The translations under genes were made by a program, and so were the position numbers. Of a stretch of DNA of 64,000 nucleotides, positions 46,501 to 57,723 are shown piece by piece (position 1 is the first letter of the stretch; the number at the start of each line of letters is the position of its first letter). The notes beneath the pieces are model-generated. The model had not been told where the DNA came from. It made no database searches and saw nothing but the letters and a program-made list of their open reading frames with translations. The DNA is from Erpobdella octoculata (lineage: Eukaryota > Annelida > Clitellata > Hirudinida > Erpobdellidae): NCBI GenBank assembly GCA_963978895.1, contig OZ022246.1, forward strand, positions 15,004,549 through 15,068,548, in the 5' to 3' direction.

Positions 46501-47119
46501 TGCTGGACCAATGGACGGTTGCATGTTCATGATCGTTGTGGATGCCTATTCCAAGTGGCCAAAGGTTGTGCAAATGAAGACAACAGAAGTGCTAGAAAAG
46601 TTCTTGTTGACGTATCTAACAATACTGTGTCCGTCATCACCAGGTCAAAGGTCGCCTGCAGAGAACTTCATGCAGCGGCAGTTACGAACTCCATTAAGTG
46701 ACCTACAGCTATCGGATGGACAAGGAATTCATTTCCAGGAAAAAACAAGAAGATGGAAGGGGATTTTAATAGGAAACATAGAGCACGCAGGATGACTTTC
46801 ACTGAAGACGAACCCGTCTTTGTGAGATGTTATGAAGAAACGAATCATCCTACGTGGCAACCTGGAACGTACTGAAGAAGCTTGGCCAAACCGTCTATGA
46901 TGTGAAGTTGATCAGAAGGTGGTTCGTAGACACACCAATAAACTGAGACATCGTGAAACGAATGAAGCTTGGGATGTGCTGTGTGACTCATTCGAGTTAC
47001 CAGAGGGATTGTACGAGGATGTCCAGGATGCGTCAAAAGAAGAAACCAGTGAATCAACAGATGTCGCTGTAACAGATCTCACAGATTTCGCTGAACAACA
47101 GCCGTCCGTGATGGATTAA
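43590..47119 (+). pseudogene. Gypsy-type gag-pol, heavily frameshifted
   Basis: Broken frames in the canonical Gypsy order: gag (43755-44330); nucleocapsid knuckle CFICGSKSHFRKD (44370, last Cys lost); protease-like LASGADVTVIS (44535), where the catalytic Asp is replaced by Ala; RT palm LPFGVKCAPSILQKAMD and YLDD (45175-45186); RNase H AADACDYGIGAVFSH.. TKTEQNYGQIEKEALALVF.. FLTDHKPLL (45615-45840); integrase finger HEGHPGSTRMK..C..C (46298-46430) and IHIDFAGPMDG (46490). RT-connection-integrase order marks Gypsy rather than Copia. Many stops and shifts show long inactivity. Confidence 0.88.
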
Positions 47120-47467
47120 AATCCTTCCTGCGTAGAGCATCTATCCAACATTTTCTAACTTCTGGATTGTTCGGAAATCTGTAAGCAAAATATAGAAATA
47201 ACGTATTAACTACATGAGAAGAAGACATGAAACACTTTAAGATAAAAAAAGCAATGTGAAAGTGATGTTGACATTAATAAACCAAGAAATGGAGTTATTT
47301 CGAGAGCCTTTTCAGGTCATTTGGGGGTCATTCCATTATGTACTTGGGGTATAGTAAAGGTGTAGATTAGTCACAGGTTATATTCCAATTGTTACTCAGT
47401 GGAGCATGCTCGATGTAATGATTTACTATCTTGCACCAAATTATATAAACCACTAATCTTTTCGTAT
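47120..47467. other. 3' flank of the Gypsy remnant
   Basis: No clear LTR could be paired with the 5' side. No gene. Confidence 0.4.
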
Positions 47468-47775
47468 TAGTGGGCGCCGTCGCACAGTGGTGAAAGCAGT
47501 TATGCTATCATCCTGCCGTCGTGGGTTCAAATCTCAGTCACGGCGAGGCGTAATTCCGTTGAGCAAAGAATTCACTCACACTGCTCAGGCCAACTCAGCC
47601 TTTCATACTTCACTGGTCGATAAATGAGTACCAGTTTCACGACTGGGGTGTAATAGGGTTCGGCACATTCCGATTTCGGAGACACGTGCGGGTGGCAGGT
47701 AATACTGTGTGATCCCATATGCACGAGTCGTTCCCGGCGCCTCTGAAGCTTAGCAACTGGCGCTTCTAATCGATC
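47468..47775 (+). mobile_element. tRNA-derived SINE
   Basis: Head resembles a tRNA with an A-box-like CAGTGGTGAAAGCAG (47485) and a B box GGTTCAAATCTC (47524-47535) at tRNA spacing, so RNA polymerase III could transcribe it. The central block TTTCATACTT..GTCGATAAATGAGTACCAG..GACTGGGGTG (47601-47650) looks like the conserved core of cephalopod and other animal SINEs. The tail runs into (CTA)n. A diverged 3' piece of the same family is at 22307-22412. Confidence 0.85.

Positions 47776-47825
<50 letters not shown>
47776..47825. repeat. (CTA)n microsatellite, left of the R2-type element
   Basis: About 16 perfect CTA units forming the end of the SINE and abutting the 3' end of the R2-type element. 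Confidence 0.97.
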
Positions 47826-48108
47826 GTTCAATCATTTATTTTCTCAGATTTCAAAAATCCAATAATTTACAGCCAGGACAAAATAAACATAAGAATAAAA
47901 TGTCCTATAAACTTGACAAAAATATTTCACGTCCCCACGTGGGCCTGAGATTTCCCGAGACGATTATAAATCTGAACCATGTAATTTCTACACTCGGTAA
48001 AACATACAATTTCATGCAAAAAATAATTCAACGTTTTCTAACATTCTTCAATTTGTTGCGTCGCCGACCTACTCTCCATGTACAACATTTAAAGAATTTC
48101 CAAATATT

Positions 48109-50523
48109 CTAAGTATTTAATAACACTGAAAGTATATAGTAAGTCAACAATTTTTTCCCGACACCAAAGCTAGTCCAAAACTTGTAGGACTTCTCTGACA
48201 TCACCCCCCTCCAATTGCACACAAAAGCTGTAATGACAGGCTTTAAGTTGAGAGCCTGACTTGGGTTGTTTTCTTTCATCCATGCGTGGACGTCCCTGAT
48301 ATCGTACTTTCTGATTTTCCTGTCATGTTCCTCATTCAGGTTTGCAAGATCAGAAACAACAGAAACGTCGCATACAAAATATTGGTCATCCTTCCATGCA
48401 CAAAGGTCCGGAATTCTCAAACCTATTTCGGTTTTAATTCGCGGTTCTACTTTTGTGATGAATCCCTTTGATTGGAATTTTTCTTCCAGTTTGCGAACGA
48501 TGATGTCGTGACGTTCTCGCCTAGGTCCATCACTCTTGGGACAGATTTGAATCATGTGTCCTAATGATTCAGGTATTCTGCATCCAGCGTCGCATGACGT
48601 ATCGGCCAATGGTCGTCCCCGCGACGCCCTAAGCTTGTTGTAGAGAACGGCTGCACGAACTTTAATGCACTTGATGAATACATCTGATGGCACTCTGTTC
48701 ACTCCGTCTACGATCCAGTCACTCAATCCTATTCCTGATGAAAAAGACTTCAAACCATAACCATCTACAGATTTATAAAGATTTTCAGTTGTTTTTAGTT
48801 GTAGTGATTTTTGAGCACCTTCGATTCCACTCCCAAGTCTTCCGAATTTCCTAATTTCTGATAACACAGATAGACTTTCCTGCAGAACATTCATCAAAAA
48901 CACATCGTTGCCATATTTATCCTGAGTTAATAAGCTATTGAGTCTTTTTCGTCTCAGAATAGGGGCCCATTGCCTCAGCTGCAAAATTCCCAGCCCTCCG
49001 CTTCTAAGAGGAGCATGGAAGAATGGCACAGGCGTATCCTTTGGCAACCTAAGCCAGCGCCTCACGGCAGCTCTAATTTGTAAGTCGGCGGCAGTTAGTG
49101 AAGACATCGTTACAAAATCGAATGTCAGATGGTGGACCAAACTTGGCAAGACATGCGTTCTGAGAATATACATTCTTTGAAATGGTTTCAGTGGTGCTCT
49201 TGATATTGCGTGTAAAGAACTTTGAATAAAACTGGCAATTGAAGTAACTATCTTTTTTGGTCCAACTTCAGTACCAAGATACTTGTACGTTTCTTCAATA
49301 TTCAAAGTTCTTATAATGGAATTTTGCACTTTTAGATATGAGTGGGGGTTTACAATCCATAGTTTTTTCTTGCTTGTGACTTCAGTTCTTAACGACGCGC
49401 ATTTGCTGGGATTCATGTGCAAGCCAACATTTGCTAGAGCACTTTCAACTTGTTCCACCAGCATTTGCATTCCTACGTCAGTTGACGACATGAGAACTAA
49501 ATCGTCAGCAAAAGCGATGTAATTACATTTGACAGAATCCTCGTTTCCAGAAACTCCGATTGACTGATCAACTTCATTCATTATCATATCAATCACTGCA
49601 TTGAACAAGAGCGGTGACATGGGATCACCCTGTTTCACACCTCTGTTTACTGAGATTTTATGACTACTTTCTTTTCCCAGTTTCATGTGAACATAGCAAC
49701 CGTTATACAAATCAGTCAAATATTTGAGAAGCAACGGAGGTGTTCCGAGACGAGTCGCCGCTCTAATAATTGATCCTTGTGAAACTGTGTCGAAAGCTTT
49801 ACTGACATCAACAAACGTCAAATTCAATTTCCGTAACTGCTCTCGTTTTTTACGAATCAACGATTTAACCAACCAAATATTGTCTGCAAGACCATCTCCT
49901 GAACGGAATGCTTTCTGTCGTGGTGACAAGGGCCAGTACTGCTCCATGCGCCTGCAGAGGACGCGATGGAATAGTCGACTGATGATCGAGCTGACTGTAA
50001 TTGGTCTGAACTCGGATGGATTTTCTGTTCCTTTCTTCTTTGGAATGCAGGTTACAATGCCAATTTTTAATGCCGAGGGAGGCATTCCTGTCAAAAGCCA
50101 CAGTGACATGTGTGCCGCCAACTCCTCAATTGCAACTTTGCAGAGATGGCTTTTCTTCACGCCGTCAATTCCAGGAGCTGAATCTTTAAGCTTCTTTATA
50201 GCTGTTATTAGCTCTCCACTGGTGACCGGCGATTCCATTTCATATTTCACTGCTGAAGTAACGATAACTGGTCTCACATCCACTTTAGAGTCCTGAATAA
50301 AAACTCTTTCCCAATACTCAAGCAGCTGATCGTGAGGAACCGGCCTGACCTCTTGTTCATAATCACCATTCAGAACCGAGCGAGCACCAAGAGCTAAATT
50401 TTTTTTAAACAGCTGTTGCACTCTTGAATAGCACTCGCGTCTTTCTTTCTGTTTTTTAGCTCTTTTTGATGAACTGTTTTCCGTTTTGACAAACTTCCTG
50501 GTGTGATTTTCAGATGCACTCAA
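48109..50523 (-). CDS. R2-type reverse transcriptase and restriction-like endonuclease
   Basis: 804 codons, entered from an upstream frame rather than from a true start. RT: GIVTCIPKKK, FRPITVSSI, LTFVDVSKAFDTV, GVKQGDPMSPLLFN and the active site FADD at 338-341. The knuckle C644, C648, H656, C661 is the R2-type CCHC. The endonuclease has RIPDLCAW (P705, D706) and VCDVS (D719), the PD...D signature of restriction-like nucleases. The protein would nick its target and prime reverse transcription there. All catalytic residues are present and there are no internal stops. Confidence 0.93.
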   Translation of the reverse strand: MSASENHTRKFVKTENSSSKRAKKQKERRECYSRVQQLFKKNLALGARSVLNGDYEQEVRPVPHDQLLEYWERVFIQDSKVDVRPVIVTSAVKYEMESPVTSGELITAIKKLKDSAPGIDGVKKSHLCKVAIEELAAHMSLWLLTGMPPSALKIGIVTCIPKKKGTENPSEFRPITVSSIISRLFHRVLCRRMEQYWPLSPRQKAFRSGDGLADNIWLVKSLIRKKREQLRKLNLTFVDVSKAFDTVSQGSIIRAATRLGTPPLLLKYLTDLYNGCYVHMKLGKESSHKISVNRGVKQGDPMSPLLFNAVIDMIMNEVDQSIGVSGNEDSVKCNYIAFADDLVLMSSTDVGMQMLVEQVESALANVGLHMNPSKCASLRTEVTSKKKLWIVNPHSYLKVQNSIIRTLNIEETYKYLGTEVGPKKIVTSIASFIQSSLHAISRAPLKPFQRMYILRTHVLPSLVHHLTFDFVTMSSLTAADLQIRAAVRRWLRLPKDTPVPFFHAPLRSGGLGILQLRQWAPILRRKRLNSLLTQDKYGNDVFLMNVLQESLSVLSEIRKFGRLGSGIEGAQKSLQLKTTENLYKSVDGYGLKSFSSGIGLSDWIVDGVNRVPSDVFIKCIKVRAAVLYNKLRASRGRPLADTSCDAGCRIPESLGHMIQICPKSDGPRRERHDIIVRKLEEKFQSKGFITKVEPRIKTEIGLRIPDLCAWKDDQYFVCDVSVVSDLANLNEEHDRKIRKYDIRDVHAWMKENNPSQALNLKPVITAFVCNWRGVMSEKSYKFWTSFGVGKKLLTYYILSVLLNT

Positions 50524-50753
50524 AACTGGATTTTTTTTGTAGTAATTTTTTTGTCGTCTCGGACTTTTGCCATTTTGAGTCTGTCAGCCTCGATGAGAGG
50601 AGATATTTTATCTGAAAACCAATCATTGAATTCTTTCTCGAGGAGATTTCGTCTTGTTTCCGCATCTGTCTTGGCATTCAAAAGGCTGGAGAATTCGTCT
50701 TCCATCAATTTGAAGAGTCGATACCTTTCTATAACAAACTGTTTCAAATTCAA
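50520..50753 (-). pseudogene. R2-type ORF, linker segment in a shifted frame
   Basis: Frame joining the N-terminal part to the RT part: NLKQFVIERYRLFKLMEDEF, LNAKTDAETRRNLLEKEFN, RDDKKITTKK. Its right-hand boundary (toward the RT frame) is an A8 homopolymer on the minus strand near 50532-50539. Adjacent frames continue the protein smoothly across it, which points to a one-base indel in the run. Confidence 0.75.
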
Positions 50754-51535
50754 AGAACTCTGTCGTTGCTAGTTGTATCGTGAGGAAAAGAATTATTTAA
50801 AAAATGGTTATTTATATCAGGAACTCTGGCTGCTGGGATTTCTGAGATTAGAAGGGATTGCAAAAATATTCGATATTGTGAAGTATTTCTTATTCTTTTG
50901 ATGGCGTCAGTGGTCAGAGCAGGAAAAGGATCGTGCAAAACAAGATTAATTCGTTTCTTTTCTTTTACGGTTAATTGAAGTTCTGCCTCAGCCAACTTTT
51001 TCCAATCTGATTTTATGTCTGGAATAATTCTGTCTTGAACTGTGTCGGTGTCGTTGTCCCTGTTTGAACGGTTGCCAGAAATATCCTGCGATCTGTCATC
51101 ATATTGCTGCAAAAACGTCTTGTACTCTGGAAGTCTTCTATGACATTTAATTGCTTCTAACGTACGATGATTAAATCTTTTCTGTAGTTCAATATTTATT
51201 CGTTTCACACCAACCCCAGCTAATTCCATTTCTAATTTTGCCAACATCTTAGATTCTTCCTCGAGCCATCTTGACTTTGAATAAGATTTACCAGCTCTTT
51301 CGGCATGATATTCTCTTGGGTGTTTTTTGACCTCGTGTAGTTTTACACCCTTCTCTGTGTTGAAAGTGGCAGAACAAAAGTGACACTTTGGCTTTTCAAT
51401 CGTATCAACATGTTCAGCTATAACGTGTTGTTGTACAGGAGACACAATATCGAAGGCAGAGTGAACGCTTAGAGGAGGAACACTCCTTGTATTTTGAGCA
51501 GTTTTATGCCTCAAATTATAACCTTTGCGTTCCAC
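50750..51535 (-). pseudogene. R2-type ORF N-terminus: zinc finger and Myb-like domains
   Basis: 261 codons. C2H2 finger CHFC..H..H with C51, C54, H67, H72. Myb-like segments with RWLEEESKMLAKLEMEL.. LEAIKCHRR (about 88-135) and a second WKKLAEAELQLT.. DAIKRIRN (about 185-240). These DNA-binding parts recognise the target in R2-type elements. It ends at TGA 50750-50752 by a frame change. There is no ATG: the frame is open from GTG 51535 upstream into the (GTA)n reading of the microsatellite. Confidence 0.85.
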
Positions 51536-51549
51536 GTTGAAATTTTCAG

Positions 51550-51606
<57 letters not shown>

Positions 51607-51615
51607 GTACTACTA
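51550..51615. repeat. (CTA)n microsatellite, right of the R2-type element
   Basis: About 18 CTA units with one CTAGTACTA variant, starting at the 5' junction of the R2-type element. Confidence 0.97.
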
Positions 51616-52262
51616 TGGCCCCCTAATCCGTTACATGCATGATCATATTTTATAATATATATTTAATGTTAATGTTATAACTTAAGTGATTTGATTGATA
51701 CAAACCTATTAGAAACCTACAGCGCCAAGCATGTCTAAACTGACAAATATTAAATTATTATTTTGGAACTATAATCATCATTTCAAAGCATGGCCAAAAT
51801 GGATGAGCTCCGCAATCCAATTTTTTCCTACTGTGAAAATTTTAAGGAAAATTAAAAAAAGTTCTCTAGCGTGCAAATTTTTTAAGTTCCACATCACTAA
51901 GGTGGATACTAGTGGATAGTATCAATTATGGGCTGCTCCATAAAGCCATGCTTTTTGAATTGACTCCTCGTTCTGTTCAATATTTTTTGCTTTCGGTATT
52001 TTTTCTAATTAAAGCTTAAAAAATTGACTAAACGGTTATTTTAGAGGCTCTACATCTACATGTCTACATTCGTGTCAAAAATTGAATCGAAATATGTTAT
52101 GTCACTGTCTCCTGTGCAACACGAAGACCGATACGACATTGACAATATCATGCAATGTTTGGTCAATTTTAATGTATGCTAATAGAAACTTTTAATGCAA
52201 CGATAAGTGTGAATCTAATGGGATTAATTAATCACCTTGTCACGAAAGCGACGTATTTAGAT
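51616..52262. other. Unassigned sequence
   Basis: Short frames only. No gene or element recognised. Confidence 0.55.
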
Positions 52263-54405
52263 CATATATATAGAATAAATCGGAGATGAGCAAGTTTTGA
52301 GTGAGATGCCAAGATGGCCTCCCGAAAATGATTTAGAGTCTTTTTGGTTCCATGAATATCATTATTTATATTAATTGGCAATAGCTTTTATAAACCGATA
52401 AAGAAATGGGAAGATTTTAAATTTAATACAGCATTTGGCAATAATAATAATTAAAATGATGGGCTGATTTTGAAATTTGCTCACAGCTAGCTTAAAATTT
52501 TTACTGCAACATTTGGCAATATATTATTTCTTTGATTTGCTAAAAATGCTATGAAAAATTCCAATTTAAAAACGAGTTTACTGTATTGTACATGTATCTT
52601 ATATTTGTTTGATTTGCCAGAAAAGCTATAAAAAATTCCAATTTCAAAACTTGTTTAATGTATTGTACAAGTATCTACAAAAAATTGCATTAAGTCGGAA
52701 GAAAATAAAATCTACGGAGAAAAAAAGTATAAAATATTTAGATCAAATGTACATCTCATATATATAGAATAGATATATCGGCCCGCCTGTTGTTTAGGAA
52801 GGCTTTTAGCGAGGCAGCCTAGTAGACCGGAGATCCAAAAACGAAGAACTGAGAGTTACAACCGTATAGTAACTTAATCAAGTATTTTTTTAAGAAAAAA
52901 AAAGAATTTTTTATGTACAAAATAAATTTTTAACTTTATAAAAATTAACAAATTTTTTTTTATAAAAATTTCAGCTGACATTGAATTTTATTTGCGTAGT
53001 CTCGAGTTCGATGGTCTATTTATGTCTATTTAACGTCGCCTGTGTTATCGGTAAATTAGAATTGTATATTTTTTATGTCGGATATCGCGTTAAATTAAAA
53101 TAAAGCTCATATCAACTACTTTTAGCTATAAGAAATCGACGTTTCTGTTTCTTACAAACCAGAGTTTAGTCTCCGCTGTCGTACCAAAAATAGATTAATA
53201 CAAATAATGAATATTCATGGATCCAAAAGACTCTAAATCGTTTTTTCGGAGTCCATCTTGGCATCTCACTCAAAACCTGCTCATCTCCGATATATCTATT
53301 CTATATATATGGTACATCTATCTATGAAAAAATCACACAAAGTCTAAGATTCTTAGACTATAAGTACATCTTTTTATAACAAAAAAGTTATAACAATTTT
53401 AAACTTTAAATTATGAGTACATGTACTTAAAAAAACAAACTCAACATAAAAAATTTGTGTTATATGTATCAAAGCCTAAATTCTTAAGATTGTATATACA
53501 TCTGCTCAGAATTAAATTCTGTTTTGAATATTCCTAAACTTTCTTTTCCCAGTCTATCAAATAATAAAACTAAAAAATCTGAGATCTTTCAGATCAACAA
53601 AAAACCTATAAATTTCTGCAAGACCTTTTTCTGATCACACTTATTCAAATAATGAAATGGTTTCATTGCTGAATTTTGAACATTCCTATATTTTGCTTTG
53701 ATTTTTTTAAGTAGATGTGCATATTTTCTAAAGATTTTAGACATTTTTTCACTTTTTTTATAGATATACATATATTCTAAAGCTTTGAATTTTGCTTTGA
53801 ATTTTTTAAGTAGATGTACTCATAATTTAAATAGTTTATTTTTTTTCTTTTGTTATAAAAAGATGTACTTTTAGTCTAAGAAACTTAGACTTTGTTTTGA
53901 TTTTTTCATATATAGATGTACATTTAAATTTAATCTAAATATTTTATACTTTTTTTTCTCTGTAGATTTTAAAGATCTTAAGCTTTGTTCTGACTTTTTC
54001 AGTTTTCTGCAGATACTTGTACAATACATTAAACAAGTTTTGAAATTGGAATTTTTTATAGCTCTGGCAAATCAAACAGATATTGCAAAATGTTGCAGTA
54101 CAGTCAGTACACATTTTAAGCTAGCTGAGAACCGTAAATTGACTAGAACAAATTTCAAAATCAGCCCATATTTTAATTATTATTATTATTATTATTCCCA
54201 AATGCTGTATTAAATTTAAAATTTTCCCATTTCTTTATCAGTTTATATCGGTAAAGTTATTGCTGATTAATATAAATAATGAATATTCATGGCAAAGACT
54301 CTAAATCGTTTTCGGAGTTCTTTGGTCTGGCTCCTAGGCTGCCTAGCTAAAAGCCATCTTAAACTACAGGCAGGTCGATATACCTATTCTATATATATGA
54401 TTTAG
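52263..54405. repeat. Block of nested long inverted repeats
   Basis: Outer arms at about 52263-52790 and 53920-54400 are inverted copies with moderate divergence (for example TTGTACAAGTATCT against AGATACTTGTACAA). An inner pair lies at about 53315-53470 and 53760-53930 (GTCTAAG..CTTAGAC, TTTTTATAACAAAA). A third relation inverts 52263-52390 with 53205-53320 (GAGTGAGATGCCAAGATGG). All outer ends carry ATATATAGAATA. No coding capacity; likely two or more long-TIR MITEs nested in each other. Confidence 0.8.
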
Positions 54406-54959
54406 ATACACACTTGAGTGTTTCCATATTTTAAATTACTAGCTGGTGCAGAAACTAAACTTTAGAAACGCGAACAACTCATTCAAACGGTCTCTTTTTT
54501 AAGCATCACAAACTTCTCAAATTGATTTTTGATTTAAACCAGTTTCTACATTTCCATCTTAAGCACAACGTCTCACATTTTCTGATTGACATTCGTTCAA
54601 ATCGTGCAGGTTTCAGTTTTTTTTAAAAAAAGACAATTAATTTAAAAAAATGGCTTTCTTAAATCTCGACACAATTCAAACGAATTTAACTACCAGCATA
54701 AAATATCGAAAACAACTCGGCACGATCGTAGCGAATGAAAAATAATCAAACGTGCATTCCGACAAGTTGGCTTTAGTTGTAAAAACGAGAGAGCAGCTAG
54801 GCAGTCTCTTTCAACAATATTTGTTCAACGCAGTCTAAAGTTCATTTCTAACACATGTAAAATTGGTTCCACCAATCCATCAAATTTGCATCGGGTCAAA
54901 TGCTTGTTAAAGTAAACGGTTTCGGATGGCAAAACATCGTCTAGCCAGTCTACGTCGTT
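54406..54959. other. Unassigned sequence
   Basis: No recognised feature before the (TA)n array. Confidence 0.55.

Positions 54960-55487
<528 letters not shown>

Positions 55488-55517
<30 letters not shown>
55488..55517. repeat. (TA)n microsatellite
   Basis: Short (TA)n into which the MITE at 55518 is inserted. Confidence 0.95.
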
Positions 55518-55520
<3 letters not shown>

Positions 55521-56438
55521 GAAAGTGGGGTAATATGGGGTACCCACCTTTTTATTATAAGAACAGCGTTATAAGAATATTTAATTAGCGATCTATGGTC
55601 GTATTGGTTATGTAACTCTGCCGCATAGCCGATTAAGCAATTTTGTTTACGAGTTTACGTAATAGATTAGAAATCAATTTTTAACGTTTTCTGTTAAGTT
55701 CCATCAACTGTGTTTCTCTACGCATAAAAGAGAGAAAAAGTAAGATATTTTCTAACAATTGTGAATTTCTATTTTTTTGAGATATACTTTAACAGTGTTT
55801 TTAATTATCAGCCGCTACAATGTTGATTTGCCAAAATTTTACAGATTTTATTCGTGGTATGCTGTTGGGTAATATGGGGTATCTGGGCTGGGGTAATATG
55901 GGGTACACCCCATATTACCATATTCATGATTTCTTCACTTTTTACACGCATTTCATCATTGATCTGTTACCTTTATTTTATTATGTCATTTCTTTATACT
56001 GCTTTATTATCTTTTCAGATGCCAAGTAATTATGCAAAACTTACAATACGGAGCCCAGAGCCAACATCTGCAGTGACCCTCATTTAATATTTTTAAAATG
56101 TTTTTATTACTTATGTTATTGTTTTATTAATAAAATATTGTTTTATAACAATTACTTTTGTTGTCCTTGTAATATTTAGGTTTAATGAAAGCTGGAACAT
56201 ACCTAACATTCAAGTACCCCATATTACCTCACCTCTAGTGGGTAATATGGGGTACTTGAATGCTACACTTTATTCAATTATTTTCTAAAAAATGAAATCT
56301 TATTTGCTTAAATGTTTCATTAACTCATAGTAATATGTCTGCTTGATATACAGAGAAAAAAAAATTAAATTTCTGCCGCTATAATATGGTTTAAATTATA
56401 TTTTTTTGTTAAGTACCCCATAATACCCCACTTTCCCC
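55518..56438. mobile_element. MITE with GGGGAAAGTGGGGTAATATG termini
   Basis: Inverted termini at 55518 and 56438 match over about 25 bp with one difference; both are flanked by TA, but TA repeats on both sides prevent proof of a duplication. GGGTAATATGGGGTA recurs internally at about 55868 and 55893 and inverted at 55908; again at 56214 (inverted) and 56242. The 921-bp body has no transposase. Termini of this type are known from pogo/Tigger-related elements. Confidence 0.8.
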
Positions 56439-56610
<172 letters not shown>

Positions 56611-56869
56611 GTTTTAGTTTCAGTTGAGTTTTAGGATTTTCTTTTTAGTTTCAGTTTAGTTTGAGTTTTAAATTCTTTTCAGTTTAGTTTTCAAAAATTC
56701 AATTTTCAGTTTTAAATGCCTATATAAGTCAATCAACATATGATTTACATTTAAAATGACTGTAAATGATATTCTAAATTTATTTTGTTATTTTTTATTG
56801 ATATGTACACACAAGGAATACTAGATTTTTTAGTTATAATCTCAATAATATCCCCAGTGTGGGGATGTG

Positions 56870-57531
56870 GGATGATATACAAGATTCCGGAAAAAAATAA
56901 CAAGCTGAAATGCCACAAAAGGATGAAGTCAGTGACTTTTTTGACCATATGTCACATGTCCAGACAAATTGTAACATGTGTAGCTTTTTTAATTTCACCT
57001 TTCAGATTGTCAACTACACTTTCATATCACTGCATAAGCAATCGATTTATTTTTCCTGTTTCAGGCACATTGAAATTTGGCTGGAATGTGTTTAGAAGTT
57101 CTTTAAATGATGGATCGCTAGCCATGTTTGTGTTATAGCTTGAATTTGAGAAAAATTTCAATATGGTTTTTTCAAAATTTTTATTTTTTGAAGCTGAAAG
57201 AGTTTTAGAGTTATGACCTCTTTCCATCATTTCAATCACATTGAAATTTGGTTATAGGGCAGCTGTAGTTTTCCATCTTTAAATGATTTATTGTTGGATT
57301 TTGATTTTCTTCGAATTCAGCAAAATCTACTTCGTGGAATGTTTTTAGATGAGTTTTTATATTGCTGGCATTCTGTCCTGACAATTTGGAACTGCATATT
57401 TCATTTTTTCCTATTTAATTATTTACCACTTGACAAATGCTTTTGTCAACTGGAGCATCAAATTTGAAATAGTTCCAAATTGAACTTTCTTTACCCCGAC
57501 CGGCCAGATGAAGTGAACCTTTAGTCGACAT
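56870..57531 (-). pseudogene. BED-finger hAT transposase N-terminus, broken
   Basis: From ATG 57531: SSIWNYFKFDAPVDKSICQV, a stop, then CSSKLSGQNASNIKTHLKTFH. Together they give the BED zinc-finger layout (W.YF....C..C....N..NL..HL...H), with the second Cys of the first pair no longer obvious. Further on, DPSFKELLNTFQPNF (57027-57239 frame) and VTICLDM precede several stops and frame changes. Only the DNA-binding part and a short following stretch remain. Confidence 0.7.
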
Positions 57532-57723
57532 AGTTTATAGCAATACGTTAAATTTTAAAATATTAAATGTTATTATTATTAACGATATTAATTAATTTAG
57601 AATAGTTCAAAATCGTAGTAAATAAAAAAAACGTTAGAATAAGTAATATAGCGATAATGGCGAATAAAAACCGATAGCAAAACAAAACTAAATAAAGCGG
57701 GATAACAAAGAATAGATTTGGTT

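Larger units (their letters stand above)
47826..51549 (-). mobile_element. R2-type non-LTR retrotransposon inserted in (CTA)n
   Basis: A 3.72-kb element on the minus strand between two CTA arrays. Domain order is C2H2 zinc finger, two Myb-like segments, RT, CCHC knuckle and restriction-like endonuclease, i.e. the R2 superclade. 3' UTR 47826-48108 (283 bp); the 5' UTR is at most 15 bp. There is no poly(A). Two frame changes break the N-terminal half; the RT-endonuclease part is open. Confidence 0.9.
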
